Shown here: positions 1-7,049 of the stretch, piece by piece
Layout: each line of letters opens with the position of its first letter
How positions within the stretch are numbered: the first letter of the stretch is position 1
Origin: CADCWN01 sp039810045
GTDB lineage: Bacteria; Chloroflexota; Chloroflexia; Thermomicrobiales; CADCWN01
Length of the DNA: 21,901 nt
NCBI GenBank assembly: GCA_039810045.1
Contig: JBDHWF010000068.1
Span: 1-21,901, forward strand
Direction: 5' to 3'
The notes under the pieces: model-generated
What the model was told of the DNA's origin: nothing
Databases searched by the model: none
What the model saw: only the letters and a program-made list of their open reading frames with translations
Program-made: the position numbers and the translations under genes

Positions 1-272
1 CGCGACGCCGTCATCGACCTCGGCGCCCGCCTGGTCACGGTCGTCGCCGGTGCCGCCGAGTGCGCCGACCTCGCGTCGGCGATCGGGGTGAACCTGGCCG
101 ACGACATGCCGACCGGCGTCGTCGTCGTCCCGGCGGCCCTGGCGACCGTGGCCCACGTCCGGGCGGCAACTTTGGCGGGGATCGTGGCCCCCGCCCCAGC
201 GGGAATTTTGGTGGTGGCGACCGTGGCCCTCGCCCCAGTGGCCCCGCTGGCGAGCGCGGCCCACGGCCCTAA
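1..272 (+). CDS. C-terminal end of an Arg/Gly/Pro-rich (RGG-like) tail protein, 5' end outside window
   Basis: Only the last ~89 codons are present, read from base 3 to the TAA at 270-272. The visible part is entirely low-complexity: an Arg/Pro-rich stretch, then tandem units of the form DRGPRPSGNFGG. Such tails are known on bacterial RNA-binding proteins (DEAD-box helicases, RRM proteins, pseudouridine synthases, IF-3 extensions), where they give non-specific RNA contacts. No folded domain is in view, so the parent protein cannot be named. The frame choice rests on the repeat and on the stop sitting just before a terminator. Frame 1 is also open across 1-423 and has almost exclusively G/C third positions in the first 130 bases, but it runs through the terminator into the convergent gene, so I prefer the repeat frame. 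The first ~130 bases are clearly more GC-rich than the rest of the window. Confidence 0.55.
   Translation, partial: RRRHRPRRPPGHGRRRCRRVRRPRVGDRGEPGRRHADRRRRRPGGPGDRGPRPGGNFGGDRGPRPSGNFGGGDRGPRPSGPAGERGPRP
144..269 (+). repeat. Tandem coding repeat, 11-13 residue units (DRGPRP...)
   Basis: Four successive units in the same frame: 144-179 (DRGPRPGGNFGG), 180-218 (DRGPRPSGNFGGG), 219-251 (DRGPRPSGPAG) and a truncated 252-269 (ERGPRP). The DNA copies differ mainly at synonymous positions, which suggests the peptide pattern is under selection and is not just a recent slippage product. Confidence 0.75.
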
Positions 273-300
273 GCAGAAACTAGCAGTCGACGAAAGCAAC

Positions 301-332
301 AGGATGGGCGGGGAACTTTCCCCGCCCATCCT
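301..332. terminator. Bidirectional hairpin terminator between convergent genes
   Basis: A perfect 14-bp inverted repeat (301-314 against 319-332, AGGATGGGCGGGGA and its complement) with a four-base loop. It lies between the stop at 272 and the convergent aminotransferase stop at 364. The very stable GC-rich stem fits transcription termination in both directions. The T-run after it is weak (GCGTCTTGCTCT), so efficiency is inferred. Confidence 0.8.
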
Positions 333-363
333 GCGTCTTGCTCTGGCTGATTGTGTAGTCGCT

Positions 364-1554
364 TCAGAACTCGCGCAGGGCGTTGCCGAGGCGGGCGATC
401 CCAGTGGCGATCCGTTCTGGTGAGGCGTTCGAGAAGTTCAGGCGCATCGTATTTCTGCCGCTTCCATCGGGGTGGAACGGGCCACCGGGGACAAAGGCGA
501 CCCCCTGCTCAATGGCGGCGGACAGCAGTTCGGTCGCGTCTACCTCTGCTGGCAGCGTCACCCAGACGAACATCCCCCCTGTGGGGTGGGTCCAACTGGT
601 CGAGGCGGGGAAATGTTCGTTGAGGGCGGCCAGCATGACATCGCGCCGTTCGCGATACCGCGCCACAATGCTCGGTAGGTGATGCTCGACAAACCCCGTT
701 GCGATCAGATGATGCACAATAGCTTGGTCGAGGCTCCCAGTGTGCAGATCGGTCCCTTGCTTGGCGAGCGCGACGCGGGAGATCAATTCGGGCGGGCCGA
801 TGATCCAACCAACACGCAGGCCAGGGGCGAGCGTTTTGGAGATGGTGCTGAGTTGGATTACGCCCAGATCGTCGGGATCGGCCAGGGCCAGCAGGCTCGG
901 TAAGGCGTCTTCCTCAAACCGTAACGAGCCATAGGGGTCATCTTCGATCAAGGGGAGTTGGTGCGCTGCTCCTAGTGCGACGAGCTGTTGTCGGCGCTCC
1001 AGGGTCATCGTAACGCCCGTGGGATTCTGGAAGTTGGGAACGCAGTAGAGAAATTTGGGGTCTTGGGCGAACAGCGGCGCTAGCTGGGCGGGGTCAAGTC
1101 CTGCCTCGTCCATTGGTGCGGCGAGGTAGTGGGCTTCGTAGGCATTCCAGGCCTGGAGTGCAGCGAGATAGGTCGGTGATTCGACGATCACCTTGTCGCC
1201 ACTATCGATGAAGACTTTACCCAACAGATCGAGTGCCTGTTGGGAACCAGAGGTGATCAGCACATTCTCGGCAGTGAGTTGATGCGTGGTGGTGCTGACG
1301 CGTTGGGCGACGAGTTCGCGCAGCGGACGATACCCTTCTGTTGCGCTGTATTGCAGCACTGCAGCGCCATGTTCGTGGAGAACGGTGTCAGCGGCAGCGG
1401 CGATTTCGGCAATCGGGAACGATTCTGGCGCGGGTAAGCCGCCAGCCAGGGAAATGAATTCTGGTTGCTCGGTCAGCTTCAGCAAGGCCCGGATCGCCGA
1501 CCCGGTGTTGGCTTTGGCGCGGCGGGAATAGCGGCGCTCCCAAGAGTTCGTCAT
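364..1554 (-). CDS. PLP-dependent class I/II aminotransferase (LysN / 2-aminoadipate aminotransferase type)
   Basis: A 396-residue fold-type I aminotransferase that moves an amino group between an amino acid and a 2-oxo acid in the cytoplasm. Visible family marks are the N-terminal ISLAGGLPAPESFP region (residues 34-47), NPTG at 177-180, the cofactor Asp in IEDDPYG (203-209) and the PLP lysine K240 in STISKTLAPGLRVGW. This pattern is that of the LysN/ARO8-like group, which uses 2-aminoadipate, aromatic or branched-chain amino acids; exact substrate cannot be read. There is no GntR-type DNA-binding domain, so it is not a MocR regulator. I chose the ATG at 1554 because GGAGG lies four bases upstream; the longer frame from 1599 has no such site. 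It converges on the RGG-tail gene and diverges from the DUF3830 gene. Confidence 0.9.
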   Translation of the reverse strand: MTNSWERRYSRRAKANTGSAIRALLKLTEQPEFISLAGGLPAPESFPIAEIAAAADTVLHEHGAAVLQYSATEGYRPLRELVAQRVSTTTHQLTAENVLITSGSQQALDLLGKVFIDSGDKVIVESPTYLAALQAWNAYEAHYLAAPMDEAGLDPAQLAPLFAQDPKFLYCVPNFQNPTGVTMTLERRQQLVALGAAHQLPLIEDDPYGSLRFEEDALPSLLALADPDDLGVIQLSTISKTLAPGLRVGWIIGPPELISRVALAKQGTDLHTGSLDQAIVHHLIATGFVEHHLPSIVARYRERRDVMLAALNEHFPASTSWTHPTGGMFVWVTLPAEVDATELLSAAIEQGVAFVPGGPFHPDGSGRNTMRLNFSNASPERIATGIARLGNALREF

Positions 1555-1623
1555 CAGTCCTCCGTCTTCAATCTGCCAGCAGGGGAGGCGGTCTACCACG
1601 CCGACCTGGCAATAGTAGGCTGT

Positions 1624-1652
1624 ATTCTACTCGCTAGGCGGTAAGATGTATA
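1624..1652 (-). promoter_or_regulatory. Candidate sigma-70-type promoter for the aminotransferase
   Basis: Read on the minus strand: -35 TATACA (1647-1652), a 17-base spacer and -10 TAGAAT (1624-1629). This would start transcription near 1617 and give a leader of about 60 bases before the ATG at 1554. The match is decent (4/6 and 5/6), but it rests on consensus only. Confidence 0.45.
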
Positions 1653-1736
1653 TCTGTGGGACGCCGCAGGCGGGCGCGAAATCGGGTATCCTCTCTCGCA
1701 GTGTATACCGTGATCGAGGATTGAGAAGGGGGCAGC

Positions 1737-2153
1737 GTGAATACAGTACGGATTTCCGTGGGGCAGTTTAGTTATATCGCTCGGTTTGAGGAAGCCCTGG
1801 CCCCGCAGAGTTGTGCGGCCTTCCAGCAACTCCTTCCGTTCGCGAACCAGATCATTCAGGCGCGCTGGAGTGGTGAGGCGGCCTGGATCCCGCTCGGCGA
1901 TTTCCAGGTGGGCGTTGGCTTTGAGAATCATACGAGCCACCCCGCCCCCGGCCATTTGCTGCTCTATCCGGGTGGTTTCAGCGAGACAGAAATCCTGTTC
2001 CCGTATGGGGGGACGCTCTTTGCCTCGAAGATGGGGCAGTTGGCGGGCAACCATTTTCTGACGATTATCGAAGGGCAGGAACAGCTCGCGGAAATGGGTC
2101 GGGTGATTCTCTGGGAAGGGGCGCAACCGATCAGGTTTGAGGCAGGTTCCTGA
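1737..2153 (+). CDS. DUF3830 family cyclophilin-like protein
   Basis: A 138-residue protein that I recognise as DUF3830, a single-domain family with a cyclophilin-like barrel. Characteristic stretches are the FEEALAPQSCAAF region near residues 17-29, QARWSGEAAWIPLGD (41-55), the ENHTSHPAPGHLLLYPGG segment (63-80), SETEILFPYGG (82-92) and ASKMGQLAGNHF (96-107). The biochemical role of DUF3830 is not established; members are often found beside amino-acid or hydantoin-type catabolic genes. The start is GTG at 1737, preceded by AGAAGGGGG at close spacing. A gap of 60 bases without a terminator separates it from the S9 peptidase, so the two are probably co-transcribed. It lacks a signal peptide. 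Confidence 0.8.
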   Translation: MNTVRISVGQFSYIARFEEALAPQSCAAFQQLLPFANQIIQARWSGEAAWIPLGDFQVGVGFENHTSHPAPGHLLLYPGGFSETEILFPYGGTLFASKMGQLAGNHFLTIIEGQEQLAEMGRVILWEGAQPIRFEAGS

Positions 2154-2213
2154 CTGCGGAGGAACGCTGATAGGGTTGTGCATTGACGGGCTGATTGGTG
2201 ATGAGGAGCAGGT

Positions 2214-4238
2214 ATGGCGACAGTGGCTGAACAGTTGGTAACCGCAGCAGATCTGTTTGCGCTGCAATTCGTTGGTGATCCACAGGTATCGCCCGATGGG
2301 CGGCAGGTGGCCTTTGTAGTCACGACCGTTGATGAGGCAACGGACGAATATCGGTCGCGGATCTGGTTGGTGGCGAGTGATGGCGGTCAGCCGCGCCCGC
2401 TCACCAGTGGCCTGAAAGCCGATACCGCGCCACGCTGGTCCCCTGACGGCACTCAGATCGCCTTCCTCTCCACCCGCGATGGTGCGCCGCAACTCTACTT
2501 GCTGGCCCTGGCTGGTGGCGAAGCCCGCCAGCTGACCACGCGAAAAGCGGGGGCAGGGGAACCCGCCTGGTCGCCCGATGGTACCCAGATCGCCTTTGCC
2601 GCGAAAGTGACCACGGATGAGCCAGAGGAAGATAAGACCAAGAAGAAAACCGCCGAGCCATTGAAACTGGAACGACTCCTTTTCAAGTTCGATGGCCGGG
2701 GCTTTGTGGCGGGTACGGCAGCATTGGAAGCGCGGCGGCACCTTTTTCTGCTAGCAGTGCCAACGGCTGAGGATACTTCGCCCGCTGAACCGACCCAACT
2801 GACCGACGGTGACTGGCATGATGACCAGCCGATCTGGTCGCCTGATGGGTCGCAGATCGCCTTCACCTCTTATCGGGAGGATGACGCCGACCGCCACTAT
2901 CGCGCCGATATCTGGACGGTGCAGGTGTCTGATAAGACCAAACTGCGGAAGCTAACGGGTAGTGATTGTATGGCGAGCGGGCCTGCGTGGTCGCCCGATG
3001 GTCAGGCGATCGCCTACTTCGCAACCGTTGACGCTGACCGACCGTTTCCGACACCACGCCTCTGGACGGTGGCGGCTGATGGCAGTGGGGAGCCTGTCGT
3101 GGTTGATCCAGCGCTGGATCGTGACGCGAACAGTGCGCCAATCAGCGATCAGACGTTACCCGCAGGGGCGACACGCCCGTGGTGGTCTGCCGATGGGCGC
3201 ACGCTGCTCTTTCTCGTTGGCGATGGTGGCACTCAGGCGGTCTATCGGGTCAATGCCGATGGGGGTACGGCTACGCCACTGATTACAGGCGATCGCACGA
3301 TTGTCGCCGTGGCGACTGGCACTGCGGCAGAAAGTCCGCTGGTCTTCTGTGCAACCGATGGGACGCACCCTGCCGAACTGTTTGCCGCTAACCCTAATGG
3401 GAGCGGCGAACGTCGTCTGACGAACCTCAATGCTGACTGGTTGGCGAGCAAGACGATCAGCGAGCCAGAACGGTTGCGATTTGCTGGCGACCTCGATGAT
3501 GAGATCGATGGTTGGCTGATTCCCCCGGTACAGCGCGAGGAGGGCCAGCAATATCCACTGCTGCTGATGATTCATGGTGGCCCACACGTACAGTACGGCA
3601 GCAATTTCTTCCATGAGTTCCAGGTTTTGGCGGCGCAAGGCTATGGGGTGTTGCACATTAACCCGCACGGGAGCAGTGGCCGCGGAGCTACATTCGCGAA
3701 GCGGCTGGCTGGGCATTGGGGTGAGCATGATCTGCCTGACCAGATGGCGGCACTTGACTTCGTGCTGGCGCGGGGCGAGGCCGATCCCGCACGGCTCGGT
3801 GTTGGCGGTGGCTCGTATGGCGGCTACATGACCAATTGGCTGATCGGGCATACCGATCGGTTCAAGGCGGCGGTGTCAATGCGTTCAATCTCCAATCTGC
3901 TGAACTTCTGGGGCACGAGTGATATGTTCCACGTTGCCTCGTTGCCAGAGTTTGGCACGCCCTGGGAGGAGCCTGAGCGCTATCTGCGGTTGTCGCCGAT
4001 TATGTACGCGGCAAATTTCACCACGCCCACGCTGATCTTGCACCAGGAAGAAGACCATCGCTGCCCGATTGAGCAGGGCGAGCAACTCTATACGGCGTTG
4101 CACCTGCGCGGTGTGCCAACGCGCTTCGTGCGCTTCCCTGGTGAGAGCCACGGTATGTCGCGTACGGGGAAGCCAAGCTATCGTATTCAACGGTTGGAGG
4201 AGATTATCGCCTGGTATGATCGGTTCCTGAAAGCGTAG
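2214..4238 (+). CDS. S9 family (prolyl oligopeptidase / acylaminoacyl-peptidase-like) serine peptidase
   Basis: A 674-residue peptidase with the S9 layout: an N-terminal beta-propeller (about 10-380) made of WD40/TolB-like blades with repeated SPDGxxIAF motifs, then an alpha/beta-hydrolase domain. The hydrolase part shows the oxyanion HGGP at 454-457, nucleophile Ser534 in GGGSYGGYM, Asp614 in QEEDHRCP and His646 in ESHGMSR, so the triad is complete. S9 enzymes release short peptides, acyl- or dipeptidyl-residues from oligopeptides. The order of motifs suggests the S9C acylaminoacyl-peptidase group, but substrate is not readable. No signal peptide, so it is probably cytoplasmic. The ATG at 2214 has GAGGAG seven bases upstream. 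It follows the DUF3830 gene and ends inside a terminator-like hairpin. Confidence 0.92.
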   Translation: MATVAEQLVTAADLFALQFVGDPQVSPDGRQVAFVVTTVDEATDEYRSRIWLVASDGGQPRPLTSGLKADTAPRWSPDGTQIAFLSTRDGAPQLYLLALAGGEARQLTTRKAGAGEPAWSPDGTQIAFAAKVTTDEPEEDKTKKKTAEPLKLERLLFKFDGRGFVAGTAALEARRHLFLLAVPTAEDTSPAEPTQLTDGDWHDDQPIWSPDGSQIAFTSYREDDADRHYRADIWTVQVSDKTKLRKLTGSDCMASGPAWSPDGQAIAYFATVDADRPFPTPRLWTVAADGSGEPVVVDPALDRDANSAPISDQTLPAGATRPWWSADGRTLLFLVGDGGTQAVYRVNADGGTATPLITGDRTIVAVATGTAAESPLVFCATDGTHPAELFAANPNGSGERRLTNLNADWLASKTISEPERLRFAGDLDDEIDGWLIPPVQREEGQQYPLLLMIHGGPHVQYGSNFFHEFQVLAAQGYGVLHINPHGSSGRGATFAKRLAGHWGEHDLPDQMAALDFVLARGEADPARLGVGGGSYGGYMTNWLIGHTDRFKAAVSMRSISNLLNFWGTSDMFHVASLPEFGTPWEEPERYLRLSPIMYAANFTTPTLILHQEEDHRCPIEQGEQLYTALHLRGVPTRFVRFPGESHGMSRTGKPSYRIQRLEEIIAWYDRFLKA

Positions 4239-4247
4239 TTCAGGAAC
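4223..4247 (+). terminator. Hairpin terminator at the S9 peptidase stop
   Basis: A perfect 9-bp inverted repeat, GTTCCTGAA (4223-4231) and TTCAGGAAC (4239-4247), with a seven-base loop that holds the TAG stop codon. It is followed by GTTATT, a weak U-tract. The position at the end of a plus-strand unit supports a terminator. Confidence 0.55.
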
Positions 4248-4310
4248 GTTATTAAGCGGTCGATTGCCAGTGTATGAGCAGATTGACCGTATATTGGGTG
4301 TACGTACCGA

Positions 4311-4340
4311 TTGCGGGAAGGTAGGGCGAGTCGGTACAAT
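4311..4340 (+). promoter_or_regulatory. Candidate promoter for the L,D-transpeptidase
   Basis: A -10 box TACAAT (4335-4340, 5/6) with a poor -35 TTGCGG (4311-4316) at an 18-base spacing. Transcription would start near 4347. This excludes the upstream in-frame TTG at 4311 as a translation start. Confidence 0.45.
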
Positions 4341-4367
4341 GAGCCCAACGTGAGTGAGGATGATGGG

Positions 4368-5030
4368 ATGGGACCGCCAAAGCCCGCCCATAGGGGAGTA
4401 TTGAAGTTCATGTCCCGTGTGACCCTGTTACTAGCAATTCTGCTAGGCTTTGCATCGTTGCCGGGCTTTGCTGCTCCCACCCCAGAAACATTTCCTGACA
4501 AAGCCAAAGCGCGGATCATTATCTCGCAGGATAAGCAGCAGATGCTGATCTATGAGGGCGAGATCTTGGTGAAGCAACTGCCGATCAGCACTGGCTGGCC
4601 CGGAGTGCGGAAGACGCAGACCCCCGAATGGGTCGGCAAAGTGGGCGAGTTCTGGGGGACGTTCGAGTCGTTCGGCACGACGCAGGATCTCGGTTACTGG
4701 CTGTTCACCGATTATCTGGACGATGGCAGCTGGAACGGCGATATTCTGATTCATAGTGCGCCGTACACGATTGACCCTGCTGGCGCAAAGCTCTATAGTA
4801 CCAACCATATCGGCAAGACTCCAGCCAGTCACGGTTGTATCCAACTGTTGCCCGAAGATGCCGAGTGGTTCCATCGTTGGGATCCCATTGGCGTGCCGAT
4901 CACGATTCGCGCCTTTACTGGTGGTACCCTGACCTATCCCCGGCTCGTCTTTGGGGCGCAACTGACCGGGGCGGCACCAGTGGAGAGCCACTCCGACGAA
5001 CCGCTTGGTACCTCTCTCACCCTGCCATAA
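4368..5030 (+). CDS. Exported L,D-transpeptidase (YkuD domain)
   Basis: About 220 residues: a basic N-region (residues 1-17), a hydrophobic core (SRVTLLLAILLGFASLPGFAA, about 15-35) that reads as a signal peptide or anchor, then a YkuD domain. The YkuD signature is complete: His in NHIGKTP, then SHGC with catalytic Cys157, followed by IQLLPEDAEWF. These enzymes link or modify peptidoglycan stem peptides through 3-3 cross-links outside the membrane, or attach proteins. No LysM or other wall-binding domain is present. I chose the ATG at 4368 because GAGGA lies seven bases before it and it falls just after the predicted transcription start; an ATG at 4410 (206 aa) directly before the signal peptide is the alternative. 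The stop is only 12 bases from that of the convergent CoA-transferase. Confidence 0.85.
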   Translation: MGPPKPAHRGVLKFMSRVTLLLAILLGFASLPGFAAPTPETFPDKAKARIIISQDKQQMLIYEGEILVKQLPISTGWPGVRKTQTPEWVGKVGEFWGTFESFGTTQDLGYWLFTDYLDDGSWNGDILIHSAPYTIDPAGAKLYSTNHIGKTPASHGCIQLLPEDAEWFHRWDPIGVPITIRAFTGGTLTYPRLVFGAQLTGAAPVESHSDEPLGTSLTLP

Positions 5031-5042
5031 GGCGGCGTTTCG

Positions 5043-6308
5043 CTAGATAACCCCTTGTTCCCGTAATTGTTGCACCTGCGCTGGGCTGAGTTGGAGTAGC
5101 TCGCCGTAGACGCGCTCGTTATCGGCACCAAGGAATGGTGCGGGGCGATCAAATGCGGCAGCGGCCCGAGAAAATTTCAGGGGCAACCCTGCCGCAATCA
5201 CTGCACTGTTCGCCCCCAAGGTGGGGTGTGCTAATGGCGTGATCATCTCGCGGGCGTGTAGCTGCGGGTCGGCCAGCAGTTCAGGAATTTCCGCGACCGG
5301 GCCAGCGGGGATGTGCGCGGCCTGGAGCGCCTGCCAGATCGCGGCCCGTGTGCGTGGTCTGGTCCATTCCTCAATGATCGCATCGGTGGCGGCGGCGTTG
5401 GCGACGCGGGCTTCAAGGGTGGCATAGCGTGGGTCGGTGAGCAGATCAGGGCGCTCAATCGTGCGAAAAAGTGTAGCAACCTGGGCCTCAGTGACGGCGC
5501 AGATCGCGATGAAGCCATCGGCGGCCTCGTAGACGCCAAATGGCGTCAGGCGGGGGCGACGGTTCCCCGTGCGTGGCGAGTCACCGCGCGCTGTTTGCCA
5601 GTCCAGCGCCTCATCGAAGACCAGCGCAAAGAGGCTGTCGAGCATCGCTACTTCGACCGATTGTCCGGCGTGGGCGGGGTCGTGATCGCGCTGGTAGAGC
5701 GCCGCCAGAATCCCGATCATCGCGTAGAGACCAGCAGTGAGATCGGCGAACGAGGGGCCATTGCGCGTTGGTGGGCCGTCTGGTTCACCCGTCGAGGTCA
5801 TCAGTCCGCTCATCGCCTGCACGACAATATCATAGGCGGGGAGACTGCGGTATGGGCCATCCTGCCCAAAGCCAGAGATTGCGCCGATAATCAGGCGGGG
5901 ATTCCGCTGGTGCAGCGTTGCTTCATCAAGGCCGAGCCGGGCGGCGACACCGGGGGCGAAGTTCTCCACTAACACGTCGGCGTACGCCACCAGTTGATAG
6001 AGCAGGTCGCGGCCCCGTTCGCTTTTCAGGTTGAGGGTGATACTTTCTTTGTTACGGTTACGCTTCAACACGGAGAGCGAGAGGTCGTCTGCTTCGCGGG
6101 GTTGCAAGTGAATCCCGCGTGAGCCGTAGTACGGTGGGGTGGCGCGAATTGGATCGCCTAGTCCTGGTTGCTCCACTTTGATGACGCGCGCACCGAGGCC
6201 GCCGAGGATCTGGGTGGCGAATGGCCCGGAAAGGTAGAGGGTGAGGTCGAGAACGACGAGGCCATCGAGGGGGCGGTGAGTTGGTTGGGGCGGGGATTGC
6301 TGTTCCAT
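5043..6308 (-). CDS. CaiB/BaiF (class III) CoA-transferase
   Basis: A 421-residue member of the class III CoA-transferases, which move CoA between carboxylic acids (formyl-CoA/oxalate, carnitine, succinyl-CoA donors). The N-terminus has the typical PLDGLVVLDLTLYLSGPFATQILGGLGA opening (about residues 13-40) and the KVEQPGLGDPIR segment; DVLVENFAPGVAARLGL (111-127) is also standard. The catalytic aspartate is Asp189 in SFADLTAGLYA. Length matches the family. The ATG has GAAGGA about seven bases upstream. Substrate cannot be assigned; no decarboxylase or acyl-CoA dehydrogenase partner is adjacent. It lies divergent from the GNAT gene. Confidence 0.9.
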   Translation of the reverse strand: MEQQSPPQPTHRPLDGLVVLDLTLYLSGPFATQILGGLGARVIKVEQPGLGDPIRATPPYYGSRGIHLQPREADDLSLSVLKRNRNKESITLNLKSERGRDLLYQLVAYADVLVENFAPGVAARLGLDEATLHQRNPRLIIGAISGFGQDGPYRSLPAYDIVVQAMSGLMTSTGEPDGPPTRNGPSFADLTAGLYAMIGILAALYQRDHDPAHAGQSVEVAMLDSLFALVFDEALDWQTARGDSPRTGNRRPRLTPFGVYEAADGFIAICAVTEAQVATLFRTIERPDLLTDPRYATLEARVANAAATDAIIEEWTRPRTRAAIWQALQAAHIPAGPVAEIPELLADPQLHAREMITPLAHPTLGANSAVIAAGLPLKFSRAAAAFDRPAPFLGADNERVYGELLQLSPAQVQQLREQGVI

Positions 6309-6340
6309 TGCCGTGTCCTTCGTTGCGTTACGCTGATCAG

Positions 6341-6386
6341 GAGGGTGTAACCCTCAGGAGAGTGTTGTGCTTAGGGTAGGTTATAT
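6341..6386. promoter_or_regulatory. Divergent control region between CoA-transferase and GNAT genes
   Basis: A short inverted repeat GAGGGT-GTA-ACCCTC (6341-6355) lies in the 99-base divergent gap. A -10-like TATAAC on the minus strand (6380-6385) overlaps TTATAT on the plus strand. No good -35 partner was found for either, so promoter positions are weak guesses; the repeat might be an operator. Confidence 0.25.
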
Positions 6387-6407
6387 CAAATCTGAGGGGA
6401 GGGATTG

Positions 6408-7049
6408 ATGAGCGCGCACGCAGACGGTGAGCCGGTGGTCAATATCGCGGGAAAGCGGTTGGCGTTGGGGCCACTGCGCCGCGATTTGCTCGGCACCTAT
6501 CACCGTTGGAACAACGATTTCACAATGACGCGCACGCTGCGTTCTTCGCAGCCGTGGACAGAGGGGCAGGTCACCACCAGCTTTGAGCAACTGGAACGCG
6601 ATGAGCGGTCGGTTAATTTCACGATCTATCTGCGCGATGGCTGGCGACCAATCGGCAATGTGGCCCTGATCGACCTTGATTGGCGATCGCGCACGGCGGA
6701 GATGCTTCTGTTGATCGGGGAGGCCGATTGCCGTGGCAAAGGGTATGGTACCGAGGCAACGCGCCTGATTCTCGATTATGCGTTCACGGCCTTGGGCCTG
6801 CACAGTGTTTGGCTGCGGGTCTATGCCTTCAACCAGGCGGGGCAACGGGCCTATGCCAAAGCGGGGTTTCAGGTCTGCGGGCGACGGCGTGAGTGCCAAT
6901 TGTTTGCTGGCAAATTGTGGGATGTCATCTTCATGGATTGTCTTGCCAGTGCGTTCACCAGCCCCCTGCTGGGGGCGATCTTTACCCCTGATCTACCGCG
7001 AGATAGCGATACCCCACCCGGGGCATCAGCCGAAGCCGAGCGGCCTTAG
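6408..7049 (+). CDS. GNAT family N-acetyltransferase (RimJ/RimL-like)
   Basis: A 213-residue acetyltransferase that transfers acetyl from acetyl-CoA to an amine. The acetyl-CoA-binding motif A is visible as RGKGYGTEATRLILDYAF (109-126), followed by the LHSVWLRVYAFNQAGQRAYAKAGF segment (131-154) typical of the RimJ/RimL/SpeG-like branch. The substrate may be a protein N-terminus, an amino acid, a polyamine or an antibiotic; nothing in the sequence decides. A tail of about 35 residues after the domain is Pro/Ala-rich. ATG at 6408 follows GGGGAGGG; an overlapping TTG at 6405 is less likely. Its last 24 bases overlap the 3' end of the convergent M28-like gene. Confidence 0.85.
   Translation: MSAHADGEPVVNIAGKRLALGPLRRDLLGTYHRWNNDFTMTRTLRSSQPWTEGQVTTSFEQLERDERSVNFTIYLRDGWRPIGNVALIDLDWRSRTAEMLLLIGEADCRGKGYGTEATRLILDYAFTALGLHSVWLRVYAFNQAGQRAYAKAGFQVCGRRRECQLFAGKLWDVIFMDCLASAFTSPLLGAIFTPDLPRDSDTPPGASAEAERP

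Noticed and set aside
1704..1709. TATACC as a -10 box for the DUF3830 gene
   Set aside because: Only 4/6 matches and no -35 at 16-18 bases (ATCGGG); not better than chance.
1593..2741. A long minus-strand open frame of 382 codons
   Set aside because: It lies opposite the DUF3830 and S9 genes, is Arg/Pro-rich with no domain, and has no ribosome site; it is an antisense shadow of high-GC coding sequence.
3156..3851. Minus-strand open frame of 231 codons inside the S9 peptidase
   Set aside because: It is antisense to the catalytic domain coding region, has no recognisable domain and no start signals.
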